Translations under genes and position numbers: made by a program | The notes under the pieces: generated by a model | Seen by the model: the letters and a program-made list of their open reading frames with translations, nothing else | The model's database searches: none | Told to the model about the DNA's origin: nothing | Shown: positions 8,193-18,581 of the stretch, in pieces | Layout of the letters: every line of letters begins with the position of its first letter | How positions within the stretch are numbered: the first letter of the stretch is position 1 | Assembly (NCBI GenBank): GCA_963706875.1 | Contig: CAVPNW010000016.1 | Span: 654,210-718,209 of the forward strand | DNA: 64,000 nucleotides | Reading direction: 5' to 3' | Origin: Prado023 sp963706875 | GTDB lineage: Bacteria > Actinomycetota > Actinomycetes > S36-B12 > CAIYMF01

Positions 8193-9354
8193 CGGTGGGC
8201 CTCCCCACGTGGAACGTCCACGGATCGGTGACGGTGGTGGACACGGTAGTGCCCACCGAGAAGCCGGCGGCGGCAGCGTCCTGCTCGAGGAGACGGGCGG
8301 CCTGTGGCAGCCACATCCATTCGGCCGCCCAGTGCGCGACGTCGACCAGCGCGCAGCCGCCGGCCTCCAGGTGCTCGCTCGCGCGGTGGTGGCGCAGGTC
8401 GGAGGTGAGGTACACGTCGGCCCCGCTGGCTGTGGCCGCACCGAGCATGGAGTCCCCGGAGCCCCCGCAGATCGCGACCCGGCGCAGCACCCGGCGCGGA
8501 TCGCCGGCCACCCGCACGCCCTGCGCGGCGGTCGGCAGCGTGGCGGCGACGAGGTCGGCGAAGTCCGCGAGTGTGATCGGCTCGGCCAGCTCCCCGACGC
8601 GACCCCCGCCTCGACCGCTCGGGACGTCAGCCAGCTCGATCACGTCGAACGCCGGCTCCTCGTAGGGGTGCGCGGCGCGCAGGGCGGCGATGACGTCGGC
8701 CCGTCGGCGTCGGGGCGCGACCATCTGCAGCATCGACTCCGCGACCGACTCGATCCGGCCGATCGACCCGATGGTCGGGTTCGCTCCGGCAAGGGGCCGG
8801 AACGTCCCGGTGCCTGGCGCGGAGAACGCGGCGCGGTCGTAGTCGCCGATCTTGCCCGCACCCGCCGCCGCCATCGCGTCGATGAGCGCCTCGGTGTCGG
8901 CGACCGGGACGAACACGATGTACTTGTCGACAGGGTCCGGCTCGGTCTCGAGGGGTTCCAGAGGCGCGACATCGCCGAGGCCCAGCGCGGTGGCGATCGC
9001 GTCGGAGACCCCGGGGCGCGCGTTGTCGGCGCTGGTATGGGCGGCCAGCAGGCCGATCCCGCTGCGCACCAGCCGGTGCACGATGCGGCCCTTGGCGTCG
9101 TCGGCGGGGATCCCGTGGACACCGGACAGGAACAGTGGGTGGTGGGTCACCAGCAGCTGCACCCCATCGGCGATCGCCTCGTCGACGACGACCGCCACCG
9201 GATCGACGGCGAACATAACCTGCTCGACCGGCTCGTCGGGGTCGCCGCACACCAGCCCGACGCGGTCCCAGGAGTCGGCTGTCCGGGGGTCGTAGCGGCG
9301 GTGCAGGAACGACACGACGTCGCGCAGGGTCGCGGTCGAGGTGGGGTCGGGCAC
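8182..9354 (-). CDS. NIF3-like dinuclear metal centre protein
   Basis: The protein starts DVVSFLHRRYDPRTADSWD, continues with LLVTHHPLF (paired metal-binding histidines) and LAAHTSADNA, and closes with the conserved GGSGDSML and TSDLRHH and VAHWAAEW segments of the NIF3/YbgI family. These form hexameric toroids with two metals per subunit; GTP cyclohydrolase I type 2 has been proposed for some members, but function is open. GTG 9354 fits the family N-terminus. A mid-protein insertion of about 100 residues (PII-like domain) is present, as is usual in longer members. Confidence 0.9.
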   Translation of the reverse strand: MPDPTSTATLRDVVSFLHRRYDPRTADSWDRVGLVCGDPDEPVEQVMFAVDPVAVVVDEAIADGVQLLVTHHPLFLSGVHGIPADDAKGRIVHRLVRSGIGLLAAHTSADNARPGVSDAIATALGLGDVAPLEPLETEPDPVDKYIVFVPVADTEALIDAMAAAGAGKIGDYDRAAFSAPGTGTFRPLAGANPTIGSIGRIESVAESMLQMVAPRRRRADVIAALRAAHPYEEPAFDVIELADVPSGRGGGRVGELAEPITLADFADLVAATLPTAAQGVRVAGDPRRVLRRVAICGGSGDSMLGAATASGADVYLTSDLRHHRASEHLEAGGCALVDVAHWAAEWMWLPQAARLLEQDAAAAGFSVGTTVSTTVTDPWTFHVGRPTDAR

Positions 9355-9483
9355 GTTCCGCAGACTACCCGCCGAGCAACGGGAGCCGCTCCCGGTTCGT
9401 GGGTAGGATCGCCGCAATCCCCAGGCGGCCGGCGCTGACCGGGCACCGACCGGCGCCGGCCGCGACGACGCACCGGGAGGGCC

Positions 9484-11886
9484 ATGCCACTGCGCTCGGC
9501 TCAACCCGTCGAGTCGTTCCCACAGACCGAGTCGGTGATCGCCCGCGACCCCGGCGACGTCACCCGGCTGCTGTGGTCGCTCGTGGTCACCGCGATCGGG
9601 GTACTGGCCGCGCGCGGCGCAGAGCAGACGACCGCCGGGCTCGAGGGCGACCTGGTCCAGCTCGTCGGCCACCTGCCCGACGCACTCGTCGGGTTCGTGA
9701 TCGTGGCCGTCCAAGCACTGGCCGTCCTGCTCTTCGTGGGCATCCCCGTGGGGCTGCTGATCACGCGGCGGGTCCGCCGGTGGGCCATCTACACCCTCGG
9801 CTGGGTGCTGACCAGTTCCCTGGTCACCCTCGCCGGGCGCCTGGTACCCGCCGAGGGCGTCCCGCAGCTGCCCGACGTCGGGCTGTCCACCGCCCAGTAC
9901 GCCTCGTGGCCGCCCTCGCAGTCGGTGGCCACCAGCGTGACCGCCGTCATCCTGCTCAGCCCGCACCTGAGCCGGCCCTGGCGGCGGTTCGGCTGGGCCT
10001 TCGTCGCGACGCTCGGACTCCTGCGGGTCGTCACCGCCCGTGATGTCGCCCTGGACATCGTGCTCGCGGTCGGGATCGGCGGGGTGGTCGGCTACGGGCT
10101 GCTCCTGGCGTTCGGCCGCCGCGTCGTTCTGCCCACTGCCAGCAGCGTGCTGGCGGCGCTGGACCGGATCGGCATCCACGCCGTGGCTGTCGAGGCGGCC
10201 CCGATCAGGTCCAGGGCGTCACTGCCGTTCGCGGCGACGCTGGAGGATGGCAGCCGGGTCCACTGCAAGGTGCTGGCCACCGGGCAGTACGAGGCCGACG
10301 CCCTCATGCGGACCTACCGGCGGGTACGGATGCGCGACCTCGGCGAGGACGTCGCGTACTCGACGGTGCGCCGGGCGGTGGCGGTCGAGGCCATGATGTC
10401 GATGTCCGCCGAGCGCGCGGGCGCGCACACTCCGACCCTGCTGGGAATGGCTCCGATAGGCACCGGGGACGAGATGGTCCTGGCGTTCGCCGAGGTAACC
10501 GGCACGACCTTGGACCTGGTCCCGACCGAGAGGATCACCGACGACGTCCTCGAGCAGGCGTGGCACGCCCTCGCGCGACTGCGGGCCGCGGGAATCGCAC
10601 ACCGCGACCTCCAGCTGTCCAGCTGGATCCTCGATGACGACGAGCAGCTGTGGGTGATCGACTTCTCCTTCGGTGAGCCGGGCGCCTCCGACGGAGCCAT
10701 GTGCGCGGACATCGCTGAGCTCCTGGCCGCCACCTACGCCGTCGTCGGCGCGGAGCGGGCAGTCGCTCCCGCCGTGCGGGCCCTGGGTGCCCCGACCGTC
10801 GAGACCGGGCTGAGCCACCTCGTGCCGGTCGCCCTGACCCGGCCCACCAGGGCGGCCGTGAAGGCCCAGCCCGGGGGTCTCGAGCCGCTCGTGAGCGCCA
10901 CGGCCCGGGCATGCGGGGTCGCCGAGCCCGAGTTCGCCCCGATCGAGCGGGTCAAGCCGCGGACCCTGGTGATGGCCGGCCTGCTCGCCGTGGCCATCTA
11001 TGTCCTGATCCCCCAGCTCACGGACCTGCCCCGGATGCTTCAGGCGGTCCGGGAGGCGGACCCGCAGTTCGTGGCCGCGGCAGCCCTGGCCTCGCTCATG
11101 ACCTACCTCGGGTCGGCGATGGCCCTGACCGGCTCCTTCCCGATCCACGTGCCCTTCCTGCACGCAGCCCTGGCCGCGGTCTCGGCGACGTTCGCCGGTG
11201 CGGTCGCTCCGCCGGGGGTCGCGCATGTGGGGCTCAACGTCCGGTTCGGGCAGAAGCAGGGCCTGCCCGCCCCGGTGGCGGTCTCGGCGACGGCCGCCAA
11301 GGAGGTCGGCGTCGGGGCCGTTCACGTGGCCCTGCTGGTGCTGCTCGCGATCGTCGCCGGCAGCACCGGGGCCCTCGAGGAGGAGCTGAACAAGCTTCCC
11401 TCGATCCAGACCATTGCCATCGGCGTGGCCGTCCTGCTGGCGCTCATCGGGCTCATCGCCGCGATCCCGCGGTTCCGGGTGTTCGTCGCCGACACCGTGG
11501 TCCCGGCCGTGAGGCACTCGCTGGGAGCCATGCGCACGCTGGTCTCGAGCCCGATGAAGATGCTGGTCCTCTTCGTCGGGGCGATGCTGCTGCAGGTCGG
11601 CTACATCGCGGCCCTGTACTTCTCGGTCCGGGCGCTCGGCGGAGACGTGGGGTTCACCACGATCGGCCTGATCTACCTGACCGTCGGTTCAGCCGCGTCC
11701 GTCGCGCCGACCCCCGGTGGTGTCGGCGCGGTCGAGGCGGTCCTGCTCGCGGCCCTCACCGGTGTCGGCTTCGCAGCCGCCCCCGCCCTGGCGGCGGTGT
11801 TCCTCTACCGCCTGGTCACGTTCTGGGCGCCGATCCCCCTCGGCGGGCTGTCGATGCGCTGGCTGGTCTCCCGCGACCTGCTGTAG
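9484..11886 (+). CDS. Large membrane protein: kinase-like domain plus LPG synthase/flippase-like (UPF0104) membrane domain
   Basis: The 800-residue product has an N-terminal membrane part of several helices (to about 220), then a soluble ABC1/APH-like kinase fold with catalytic loop AHRDLQLSSWIL near 380 and metal-binding VIDFSFGEPG near 400. From about 490 on there are seven or so further helices ending in APTPGGVGAVEAVL, the signature of the YbhN/UPF0104 lysylphosphatidylglycerol synthase transmembrane family. Such actinobacterial fusions are presumed to act on envelope lipids; the kinase substrate is unknown. It converges on the acyl carrier protein gene with only nine bases between stops. 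Confidence 0.8.
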   Translation: MPLRSAQPVESFPQTESVIARDPGDVTRLLWSLVVTAIGVLAARGAEQTTAGLEGDLVQLVGHLPDALVGFVIVAVQALAVLLFVGIPVGLLITRRVRRWAIYTLGWVLTSSLVTLAGRLVPAEGVPQLPDVGLSTAQYASWPPSQSVATSVTAVILLSPHLSRPWRRFGWAFVATLGLLRVVTARDVALDIVLAVGIGGVVGYGLLLAFGRRVVLPTASSVLAALDRIGIHAVAVEAAPIRSRASLPFAATLEDGSRVHCKVLATGQYEADALMRTYRRVRMRDLGEDVAYSTVRRAVAVEAMMSMSAERAGAHTPTLLGMAPIGTGDEMVLAFAEVTGTTLDLVPTERITDDVLEQAWHALARLRAAGIAHRDLQLSSWILDDDEQLWVIDFSFGEPGASDGAMCADIAELLAATYAVVGAERAVAPAVRALGAPTVETGLSHLVPVALTRPTRAAVKAQPGGLEPLVSATARACGVAEPEFAPIERVKPRTLVMAGLLAVAIYVLIPQLTDLPRMLQAVREADPQFVAAAALASLMTYLGSAMALTGSFPIHVPFLHAALAAVSATFAGAVAPPGVAHVGLNVRFGQKQGLPAPVAVSATAAKEVGVGAVHVALLVLLAIVAGSTGALEEELNKLPSIQTIAIGVAVLLALIGLIAAIPRFRVFVADTVVPAVRHSLGAMRTLVSSPMKMLVLFVGAMLLQVGYIAALYFSVRALGGDVGFTTIGLIYLTVGSAASVAPTPGGVGAVEAVLLAALTGVGFAAAPALAAVFLYRLVTFWAPIPLGGLSMRWLVSRDLL

Positions 11887-11895
11887 CGGGCCGGT

Positions 11896-12141
11896 TCAGG
11901 GGAGCCTGGGGGCGAGGTAGGCCACCGCGGAGTCGATGGTGTCCAGCTGGGGGTAGTCGTCCTCGGGGATGTCCGCGTGCAGGGCATCGGCGAGCAGCGC
12001 GACGAGTTCGAGGAAGTCGATGGAGTCCAACCCCGCCTGATCGCGCAGGGACTCGCCCGGTTCCAGTGCAGCCGGGTCCACGTCGGGCGCCACCAGTCCG
12101 ACGGCCTCGAGCAGGACGTGGTGCGCGCGATCGGTGTTCAT
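11896..12141 (-). CDS. Acyl carrier protein
   Basis: An 81-residue acidic protein with the phosphopantetheine site LDSIDFLELV; Ser in DSIDF is the attachment residue. The surrounding helices (helix II rich in Leu/Ala/Asp, ending DAYLAPRLP-like) fit the ACP fold. ATG 12141 overlaps the E2 stop as ATGA, making it the last gene of the five-gene operon. An ACP encoded within a 2-oxoacid dehydrogenase operon is not part of the textbook complex; it could accept acyl groups from the ligase or E2 product, or pass them to an external partner. No ketosynthase lies nearby. Confidence 0.85.
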   Translation of the reverse strand: MNTDRAHHVLLEAVGLVAPDVDPAALEPGESLRDQAGLDSIDFLELVALLADALHADIPEDDYPQLDTIDSAVAYLAPRLP

Positions 12142-13760
12142 AGCTCCTCCGGGTTCTGCAGGGCGTGGGCGAATGTGGCCAGGAACGCCGAGGCGGTGCG
12201 GCCGTCGCTGGCGCGATGGTCGGCCGCGAGCACGACGGTGACGGTCGGGCGGACGGTCAGCATCCCGTTGACCGCCCATGGGCGCTCGACGATCCCGCCG
12301 ATGCCCACCAGGGCGACCTGCGGCGGGAAGATGACGCCGTAGAGGGCGTCAGGGCCGGTCTCGCCGAGGCTGCTCACGGTGATGCTCGCACCGGCCATCT
12401 CTGCCTGGCGCAGGTTGCCGCGCCGGGCGCGCACGACGAGGTCGGACAGCGCGGCCATGAGGTCGTCGATCCGCAGGGCACCGGCATCGGGGATGGCCGG
12501 TGTCACCAGCCCGCCGCCCCGGGTGGCGACAGCCACCCCGAGGTCGACGCGCTCGGCGGGGCGCAGGGCGCCGTCGACCCAGTGGCCGTTGAGGTCGGGG
12601 ACCGCTGCCGCTGCGAGCACTGTCGCCCGCAGGAAGAGCGCTGCGGGCAGGACCCGCCTGGCCACCGGGAGGGTTGCGTTGTGGGTGCGCAGCCACGGCA
12701 TCGCGGTGCCGAGGTCGATCGTCTGCGTGACGTGGTAGTGCGGGATCTCCGTGTTGGACCGAGACATCAAGTTCGCGATCGCGGTGCGCATCGCGGCCTT
12801 CTTGTCTGCCTGGGCCGCGGTCCCCGTGGGCCGGTCCGGCAGCCCCTGCGCCGGCTCGACCGGCGATGGCGCGCCCCCACGCGATGATCCATTCAGGTTG
12901 TGGTCGCTAGAGGCCACCGAACCCGCATGGATCACCTCGGCCGCGTACGCCGCGCGCTCCACGTCGGCGCCCACCACTGCCCTGGCCTGACCAGAGGCCG
13001 TGAGGGCGGCTAGGTCGATCCCCCGTTCGGCAGCGATCCGCCGAGCCCGCGGGGTAACCCGCAGCCGCTCCCCGGAACCACCACCGGTCACCTCCCGGGC
13101 ACCCCCTCCCCCACCGCGTCGTCCGCCATCGCGCGGACCAACTGCGTCCTCGTCCGGATTCGAGGTGTCTGAACGCTCGGGAATCCGGACACGGTGAGAC
13201 GGGGTGGGCGCCGTCACCGGGGCGGGCGTCCCCGCGTCGGGCTCCGCAGAGGCCGACGGACCGGTGGTCACCGGGGCGGCACGCAGGACGTCGTCGTGCG
13301 TGATGTGTCCCTCGGGTCCGGTTCCGGGGACGGCGTCGAGGTCGACCCCGAGCTGGTGGGCCAGGTGCCGCACCGGAGGTGTCGCGCGAGGATGCTCGGG
13401 AGGTGTCGCGCGAGGATGACTCGGGGTGGGACGTCGACGTGGATGCCCGGTCGGCGCGACCTCCGGGGCTTGTGTCATGGATTCGGTCCGTTCTGTGGAC
13501 CGAATCGATGACACAGCCCCTGCGGACGACGCCCCGATGATCGCCAGCGGGGTCCCGACCGCCACCTTCACGCCCGTGCCGACGAGGATCTCCTCGACGA
13601 CGCCCTCCTCGAAGGCCTCGATCTCGATGGCCGCCTTCGCGGTGTCGACCACCGCCACGATCTGGCCGCGCTTCACGGCATCGCCGGGCTTCACCAGCCA
13701 CTCGATGATCGTGCCGACGTCCATGTCCGCCCCCAGCGAGGGCATCCGGAACTCGCCCAT
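12138..13760 (-). CDS. pdhC: 2-oxoacid dehydrogenase E2 (dihydrolipoamide acyltransferase)
   Basis: Residues 1-75 are one lipoyl domain with lipoylated Lys42 in VDTAKAAIE. There follow two segments resembling peripheral subunit-binding domains, about 125-160 (VRHLAHQLGVDLDAVPGTG) and about 232-268 (VTPRARRIAAERGIDLAAL), and the catalytic domain ending with DHRASDGR (His515, Asp519), the acyltransferase motif. Linkers are unusually long and Pro/Thr-rich. They contain a 24-bp tandem repeat (PEHPRATP, DNA about 13,376-13,424) and a 45-bp DNA palindrome read in frame. Overlaps with its downstream neighbour imply coupling. Substrate is probably pyruvate, but acetoin or branched-chain acids are not excluded. 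Confidence 0.85.
   Translation of the reverse strand: MGEFRMPSLGADMDVGTIIEWLVKPGDAVKRGQIVAVVDTAKAAIEIEAFEEGVVEEILVGTGVKVAVGTPLAIIGASSAGAVSSIRSTERTESMTQAPEVAPTGHPRRRPTPSHPRATPPEHPRATPPVRHLAHQLGVDLDAVPGTGPEGHITHDDVLRAAPVTTGPSASAEPDAGTPAPVTAPTPSHRVRIPERSDTSNPDEDAVGPRDGGRRGGGGGAREVTGGGSGERLRVTPRARRIAAERGIDLAALTASGQARAVVGADVERAAYAAEVIHAGSVASSDHNLNGSSRGGAPSPVEPAQGLPDRPTGTAAQADKKAAMRTAIANLMSRSNTEIPHYHVTQTIDLGTAMPWLRTHNATLPVARRVLPAALFLRATVLAAAAVPDLNGHWVDGALRPAERVDLGVAVATRGGGLVTPAIPDAGALRIDDLMAALSDLVVRARRGNLRQAEMAGASITVSSLGETGPDALYGVIFPPQVALVGIGGIVERPWAVNGMLTVRPTVTVVLAADHRASDGRTASAFLATFAHALQNPEEL
13471..13515. repeat. REP-like palindrome inside the E2 linker
   Basis: Arms 13471-13489 and 13497-13515 are 19 bp with one mismatch around a 7-nt loop. 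It lies within the coding region between lipoyl and subunit-binding domains and keeps the frame. The core GATTCGGTC...GACCGA resembles the palindrome at 28,928-28,970. Confidence 0.6.
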
Positions 13761-13763
13761 GGC

Positions 13764-14861
13764 TCAGGCCTCCCCACGCATCGCCAGCTGGGCGGCCGCG
13801 ACGATCCCCTTGACCGTCGGCAGGGCAGCCAGTTCGAGGTGCCTGGCGTAGGGCATCGGGACCTCGGCGCTGCACACGCGCCCCACGGGGGCGTCCAGGT
13901 CGTAGAACGCCTGCTCGGTGATCCGTGCGGAGATCTCCGCGGACAGGCTCCCGCTGCGCCAGCCCTCGTCGATGACGACCGCGCGGTGGGTGCGCCGCAC
14001 AGACCCCAGGATCGTCACGTCGTCGAGCGGACGAAGCGTGCGCAGGTCGATGACCTCCGCGTCGACACCGTCCTGGGCCAGGGCTGCCGCGGCGTCGAGC
14101 GCGGTCGCCAGCGTCCCGCCGTACGTGATCAACGTGACGTCCGAGCCCGGACGCCGGATCGCCGCCGAGTCGATGTCGACCGGTCCGGCGTCCGCGGGCA
14201 GCTCCCCAGAGGCGTTGTAGAGTCCGCCGTGCTCGAAGACCAGCACCGGATCGGGGTCCGCGAGCGCCGTGGCCAGCATCCCGCGCGCGTCGGGGATCGT
14301 CGCGGGCGCGACAATCCGGATGCCCGGTATGTGGGCGTACCAGCCCTCGAGGCTGTGCGAGTGCTGCGCGGCCAGCTGCCTGCCCGCTCCCGTCGTCATC
14401 CGGATGACCAGAGGAACCTGGAACTGCCCCCCGGACATGTGCTGCAGGGCGGCGGCCGTGTTCATGATCTGGTCCAGGGCCAGCAGGGAGAAGTTGACCG
14501 TCATGATCTCCACGATCGGGCGCATCCCGCCCAGGGCAGCCCCTATTCCGGCGCCGACGAACGCCGACTCCGACAGGGGCGTGTCGCGGATGCGGTCGGG
14601 GCCGAACTGCTCGAGCAGGCCCATGCTCACACCGAAGCAGCCGCCGTACATCCCGACGTCCTCGCCCATGAGGAACACCCGGTCGTCGGCGAGCATCGCC
14701 TCGCGGATCGCCTCCCGGACGGCCTCGCGATAGGTGAGGGTGGTGGGCATCGGGGCGGCCGGGGCCGGGGGCCGGGGTCGGGGCGGCGGTGGGGCGGCGG
14801 TGGGGGCGGCGTTGGCGGTCGTCACCTCGGCCCCACCGGCCTGGTGCTTGCGCGCGGTCAT
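13764..14861 (-). CDS. pdhB: 2-oxoacid dehydrogenase E1 component, beta subunit
   Basis: The transketolase-like pyrimidine-binding domain begins at TYREAVREAIREAM (about residue 43) and holds FLMGEDVGMYGG and DTPLSESAFVGAGIGAA; the C-terminal domain carries ITYGGTLATALDAA and DLRTLRPLD, all standard for E1 beta. The first 40 residues are a disordered Ala/Pro stretch; ATG at PMPTTLTY would be a shorter alternative start. It pairs with E1 alpha to form the thiamine-diphosphate heterotetramer. ATGA overlap with the alpha gene. Confidence 0.88.
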   Translation of the reverse strand: MTARKHQAGGAEVTTANAAPTAAPPPPRPRPPAPAAPMPTTLTYREAVREAIREAMLADDRVFLMGEDVGMYGGCFGVSMGLLEQFGPDRIRDTPLSESAFVGAGIGAALGGMRPIVEIMTVNFSLLALDQIMNTAAALQHMSGGQFQVPLVIRMTTGAGRQLAAQHSHSLEGWYAHIPGIRIVAPATIPDARGMLATALADPDPVLVFEHGGLYNASGELPADAGPVDIDSAAIRRPGSDVTLITYGGTLATALDAAAALAQDGVDAEVIDLRTLRPLDDVTILGSVRRTHRAVVIDEGWRSGSLSAEISARITEQAFYDLDAPVGRVCSAEVPMPYARHLELAALPTVKGIVAAAQLAMRGEA

Positions 14862-15864
14862 GGCGCCACCTCCTCCAGCTCGGCGCCGGGTCGGAGGACC
14901 GAGCTGCCCGGAGTGTGCACGAACAGGTGCAGGTCGGCCACGTCCTCCAACGGCGAGGCCTGCGCGAACTCGGCCGCGTCATCGACGATCGCGGCGATCT
15001 CGGCCTCCATCGCCGCGACGTCGGCGTCGGTCAGGACCCCCTCGGCGGTCATCCGGTCACGCAGGGACTGGATCGGGTCGTGGGCCTTCCACGCCTCGAC
15101 CTCGGACTTCTCGCGGTAGCGCTCCGGATCGAACATCGAGTGCGCCCGGAACCGGAACGTGCGCGCCTCGAGGAAGTGCGGACCGCCGCCGGCGCGCACC
15201 GAATCCACCGCCCGCCGCGCGGTCTGCGCCACAGCGCGCACGTCCATCCCATCGACCGACCACGCCGGCACCTCGTACGCCGAGGCCTTCACCGCGAGGT
15301 TCGTCTCGGACTCCGAGCGCGACAGAGCGGTGCCCATGGCGTACAGGTTGTTCTCGCAGACGAACAGCACCGGCAGTCCCCAGACCGCCGCGAGGTTGAT
15401 CGACTCGTGGAACTCGCCCTCGGCCATCGCGCCCTCGCCGAAGAAGCAGGCGGTGACCCGATCGCGGCCGGCCAGCTTGTCGGCCAGGGCGATCCCGACG
15501 GCCAGGGGCAGCCCGCCCCCGACGATGGCGTTGCCCCCGAAGAACCGCGTCGGGGCGTCGAACAGGTGCATCGACCCACCCCGCCCGCGGCAGCATCCGG
15601 TGACCTTCCCGAACATCTCGGCCATCACCGAGCGCGCCGACATCCCCTTGAGCAGGGCATGCCCGTGCTCCCGGTAGGTGGCGACGATCGCGTCGTCGGG
15701 ATCGAGCGCGGACATCACCCCTGTGGCCACGGCCTCCTCGCCGATGTACACGTGCAGGAAGCCGCGGATCTCCCCGGCGCTGTACAGCTCGACACAGCGC
15801 TCCTCGAAGCGGCGCACGAGCAGCATGTCGCGCAGCAGTCGCATGTCGCGGGACGCATCAGCGG

Positions 15865-15868
<4 letters not shown>
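14858..15868 (-). CDS. pdhA: 2-oxoacid dehydrogenase E1 component, alpha subunit
   Basis: The thiamine-diphosphate binding motif is intact: GEGAMAEGEFHESINLAAVW, then CENNLYAMGT. Upstream are MLLVRRFEERCVELY and the GGSMHLFD and GGNAIVGGGLPLAVG blocks of pyruvate/acetoin dehydrogenase E1 alpha. Phosphorylation-site loops of mitochondrial enzymes cannot be judged. The gene overlaps acsA upstream and E1 beta downstream by four bases each. A complete homodimeric AceE is also encoded at 20.1 kb, so this heterotetrameric E1 is a second 2-oxoacid dehydrogenase in the genome. Confidence 0.88.
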
Positions 15869-17700
<1,832 letters not shown>

Positions 17701-17803
17701 GTATCCGCGATATCAGCGGCGGGAGCGGCCCGGTAGGGACATTGGTCCCCTCCACGACGCGCCCTGCCCTCCCGGCCCCGCGCGGGTGGCCCGCGGGCAG
17801 GTC

Positions 17804-17879
17804 TGGTGGGCCCGGCCGGGCTCGAACCGACGACCTACCCGGTGTAAGCGGGTTGCGCTACCAGCTGCGCCACGGGCCC
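17804..17879 (-). tRNA. tRNA-Val (anticodon UAC)
   Basis: Complete cloverleaf on the minus strand: acceptor GGGCCCG with CGGGCCC, D arm GCGC, anticodon loop CTTACAC with anticodon UAC, T loop TTCGAGC, and an encoded CCA end. Confidence 0.95.
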
Positions 17880-17978
17880 GCGGGCAAGGGTACGCACCGG
17901 GACGCCAACCACCAAAGCGCTACGTGGTCGCGCGCCGACCCACAAACCCGCGGCCACCCACAAACCCTCCGCCAGAGT

Positions 17979-18030
17979 GCAGACCCTCCCCGTCCGCGCG
18001 GAGGGTCTGCGCCTTCGCGGAGGGTCTGCG
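17979..18030 (-). terminator. Terminator-like hairpin with duplicated arm, after ahpE
   Basis: GCAGACCCTCC (17979-17989) pairs perfectly with GGAGGGTCTGC at 18000-18010, and a second copy of that right arm occurs at 18019-18029, giving two alternative stems. It lies just past the ahpE stop; no T-tract. Confidence 0.55.
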
Positions 18031-18056
18031 CTTGGCCGGCCGGGCCGGGTGGGGCG

Positions 18057-18512
18057 TCAGGCGATCTCGGCCAGTGCGGCGCGGTAGTCCTCGGGGCTGC
18101 GGACGTCGCCGGTGCCGCCCACGACCGCCCAGCGCACGACGCCCTCACGGTCGAGGACGAACGAGGCGCGGGTGGCCATGCCACGGTCGGGCAGGAACAC
18201 CCCGTACTCCTGGGCGACGGCCCCGTGCGGCCAGAAGTCGCTGAGCAGGTCGTAGCCGAGGCCCTCGGCCGCCTTGAACACCTTGAGGGCGTGCTTGGTG
18301 TCCACGGAGATCCCGAGCAGGACGGTGTCGTCGTCGAAGGCACCGATGCGGTCACGCACGTCGCACCATTCGTCGGTGCACAGACCCGAGAAGGCGAACG
18401 GGTAGAACACAAGCACCACCTTGCGGCCACGCAGGTCCGACAGCGTGACCGATTCCCCGTCCTGGTTCACCAGCGTGAAGTCGGGGGCCTCCTGGCCGAC
18501 CGTGACAGACAT
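18057..18512 (-). CDS. ahpE: AhpE-type one-Cys peroxiredoxin
   Basis: The 151-residue protein shows the peroxidatic motif PFAFSGLC with Cys45, the position used in mycobacterial AhpE; a further Cys at 50 (DEWC) could serve as resolving residue or be incidental. The rest (DFTLVNQDGESVTLSDLRG, LLGISVDTK) is standard for the AhpC/TSA fold. It reduces peroxides and peroxynitrite with thiols such as mycothiol/mycoredoxin. ATG 18512 has GGAGGAAC a few bases upstream. Its neighbour across a short divergent region is a DinB/MDMPI-like protein of a fold that often uses mycothiol. Confidence 0.9.
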   Translation of the reverse strand: MSVTVGQEAPDFTLVNQDGESVTLSDLRGRKVVLVFYPFAFSGLCTDEWCDVRDRIGAFDDDTVLLGISVDTKHALKVFKAAEGLGYDLLSDFWPHGAVAQEYGVFLPDRGMATRASFVLDREGVVRWAVVGGTGDVRSPEDYRAALAEIA

Positions 18513-18548
18513 CTCAGTTCCTCCTCGAAATGGGTACCACCTAGGTGC

Positions 18549-18579
18549 GCCAATCCTGCACGGCACTGGCAGGATTGGC
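18549..18579. promoter_or_regulatory. Operator-like inverted repeat between divergent genes
   Basis: Perfect 11-bp arms GCCAATCCTGC (18549-18559) and GCAGGATTGGC (18569-18579) lie in the 69-bp region between ahpE and the gene starting at 18582. The right arm ends two bases before that ATG, so a bound regulator or an RNA hairpin would block its ribosome binding site. Confidence 0.55.
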
Positions 18580-18581
18580 CA

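Noticed and set aside
13376..13424. Short tandem repeat taken as a possible CRISPR unit
   Set aside because: Only two units of 24 bp, no spacers, in frame with PEHPRATP in the E2 linker. No CRISPR array was found anywhere in the window.
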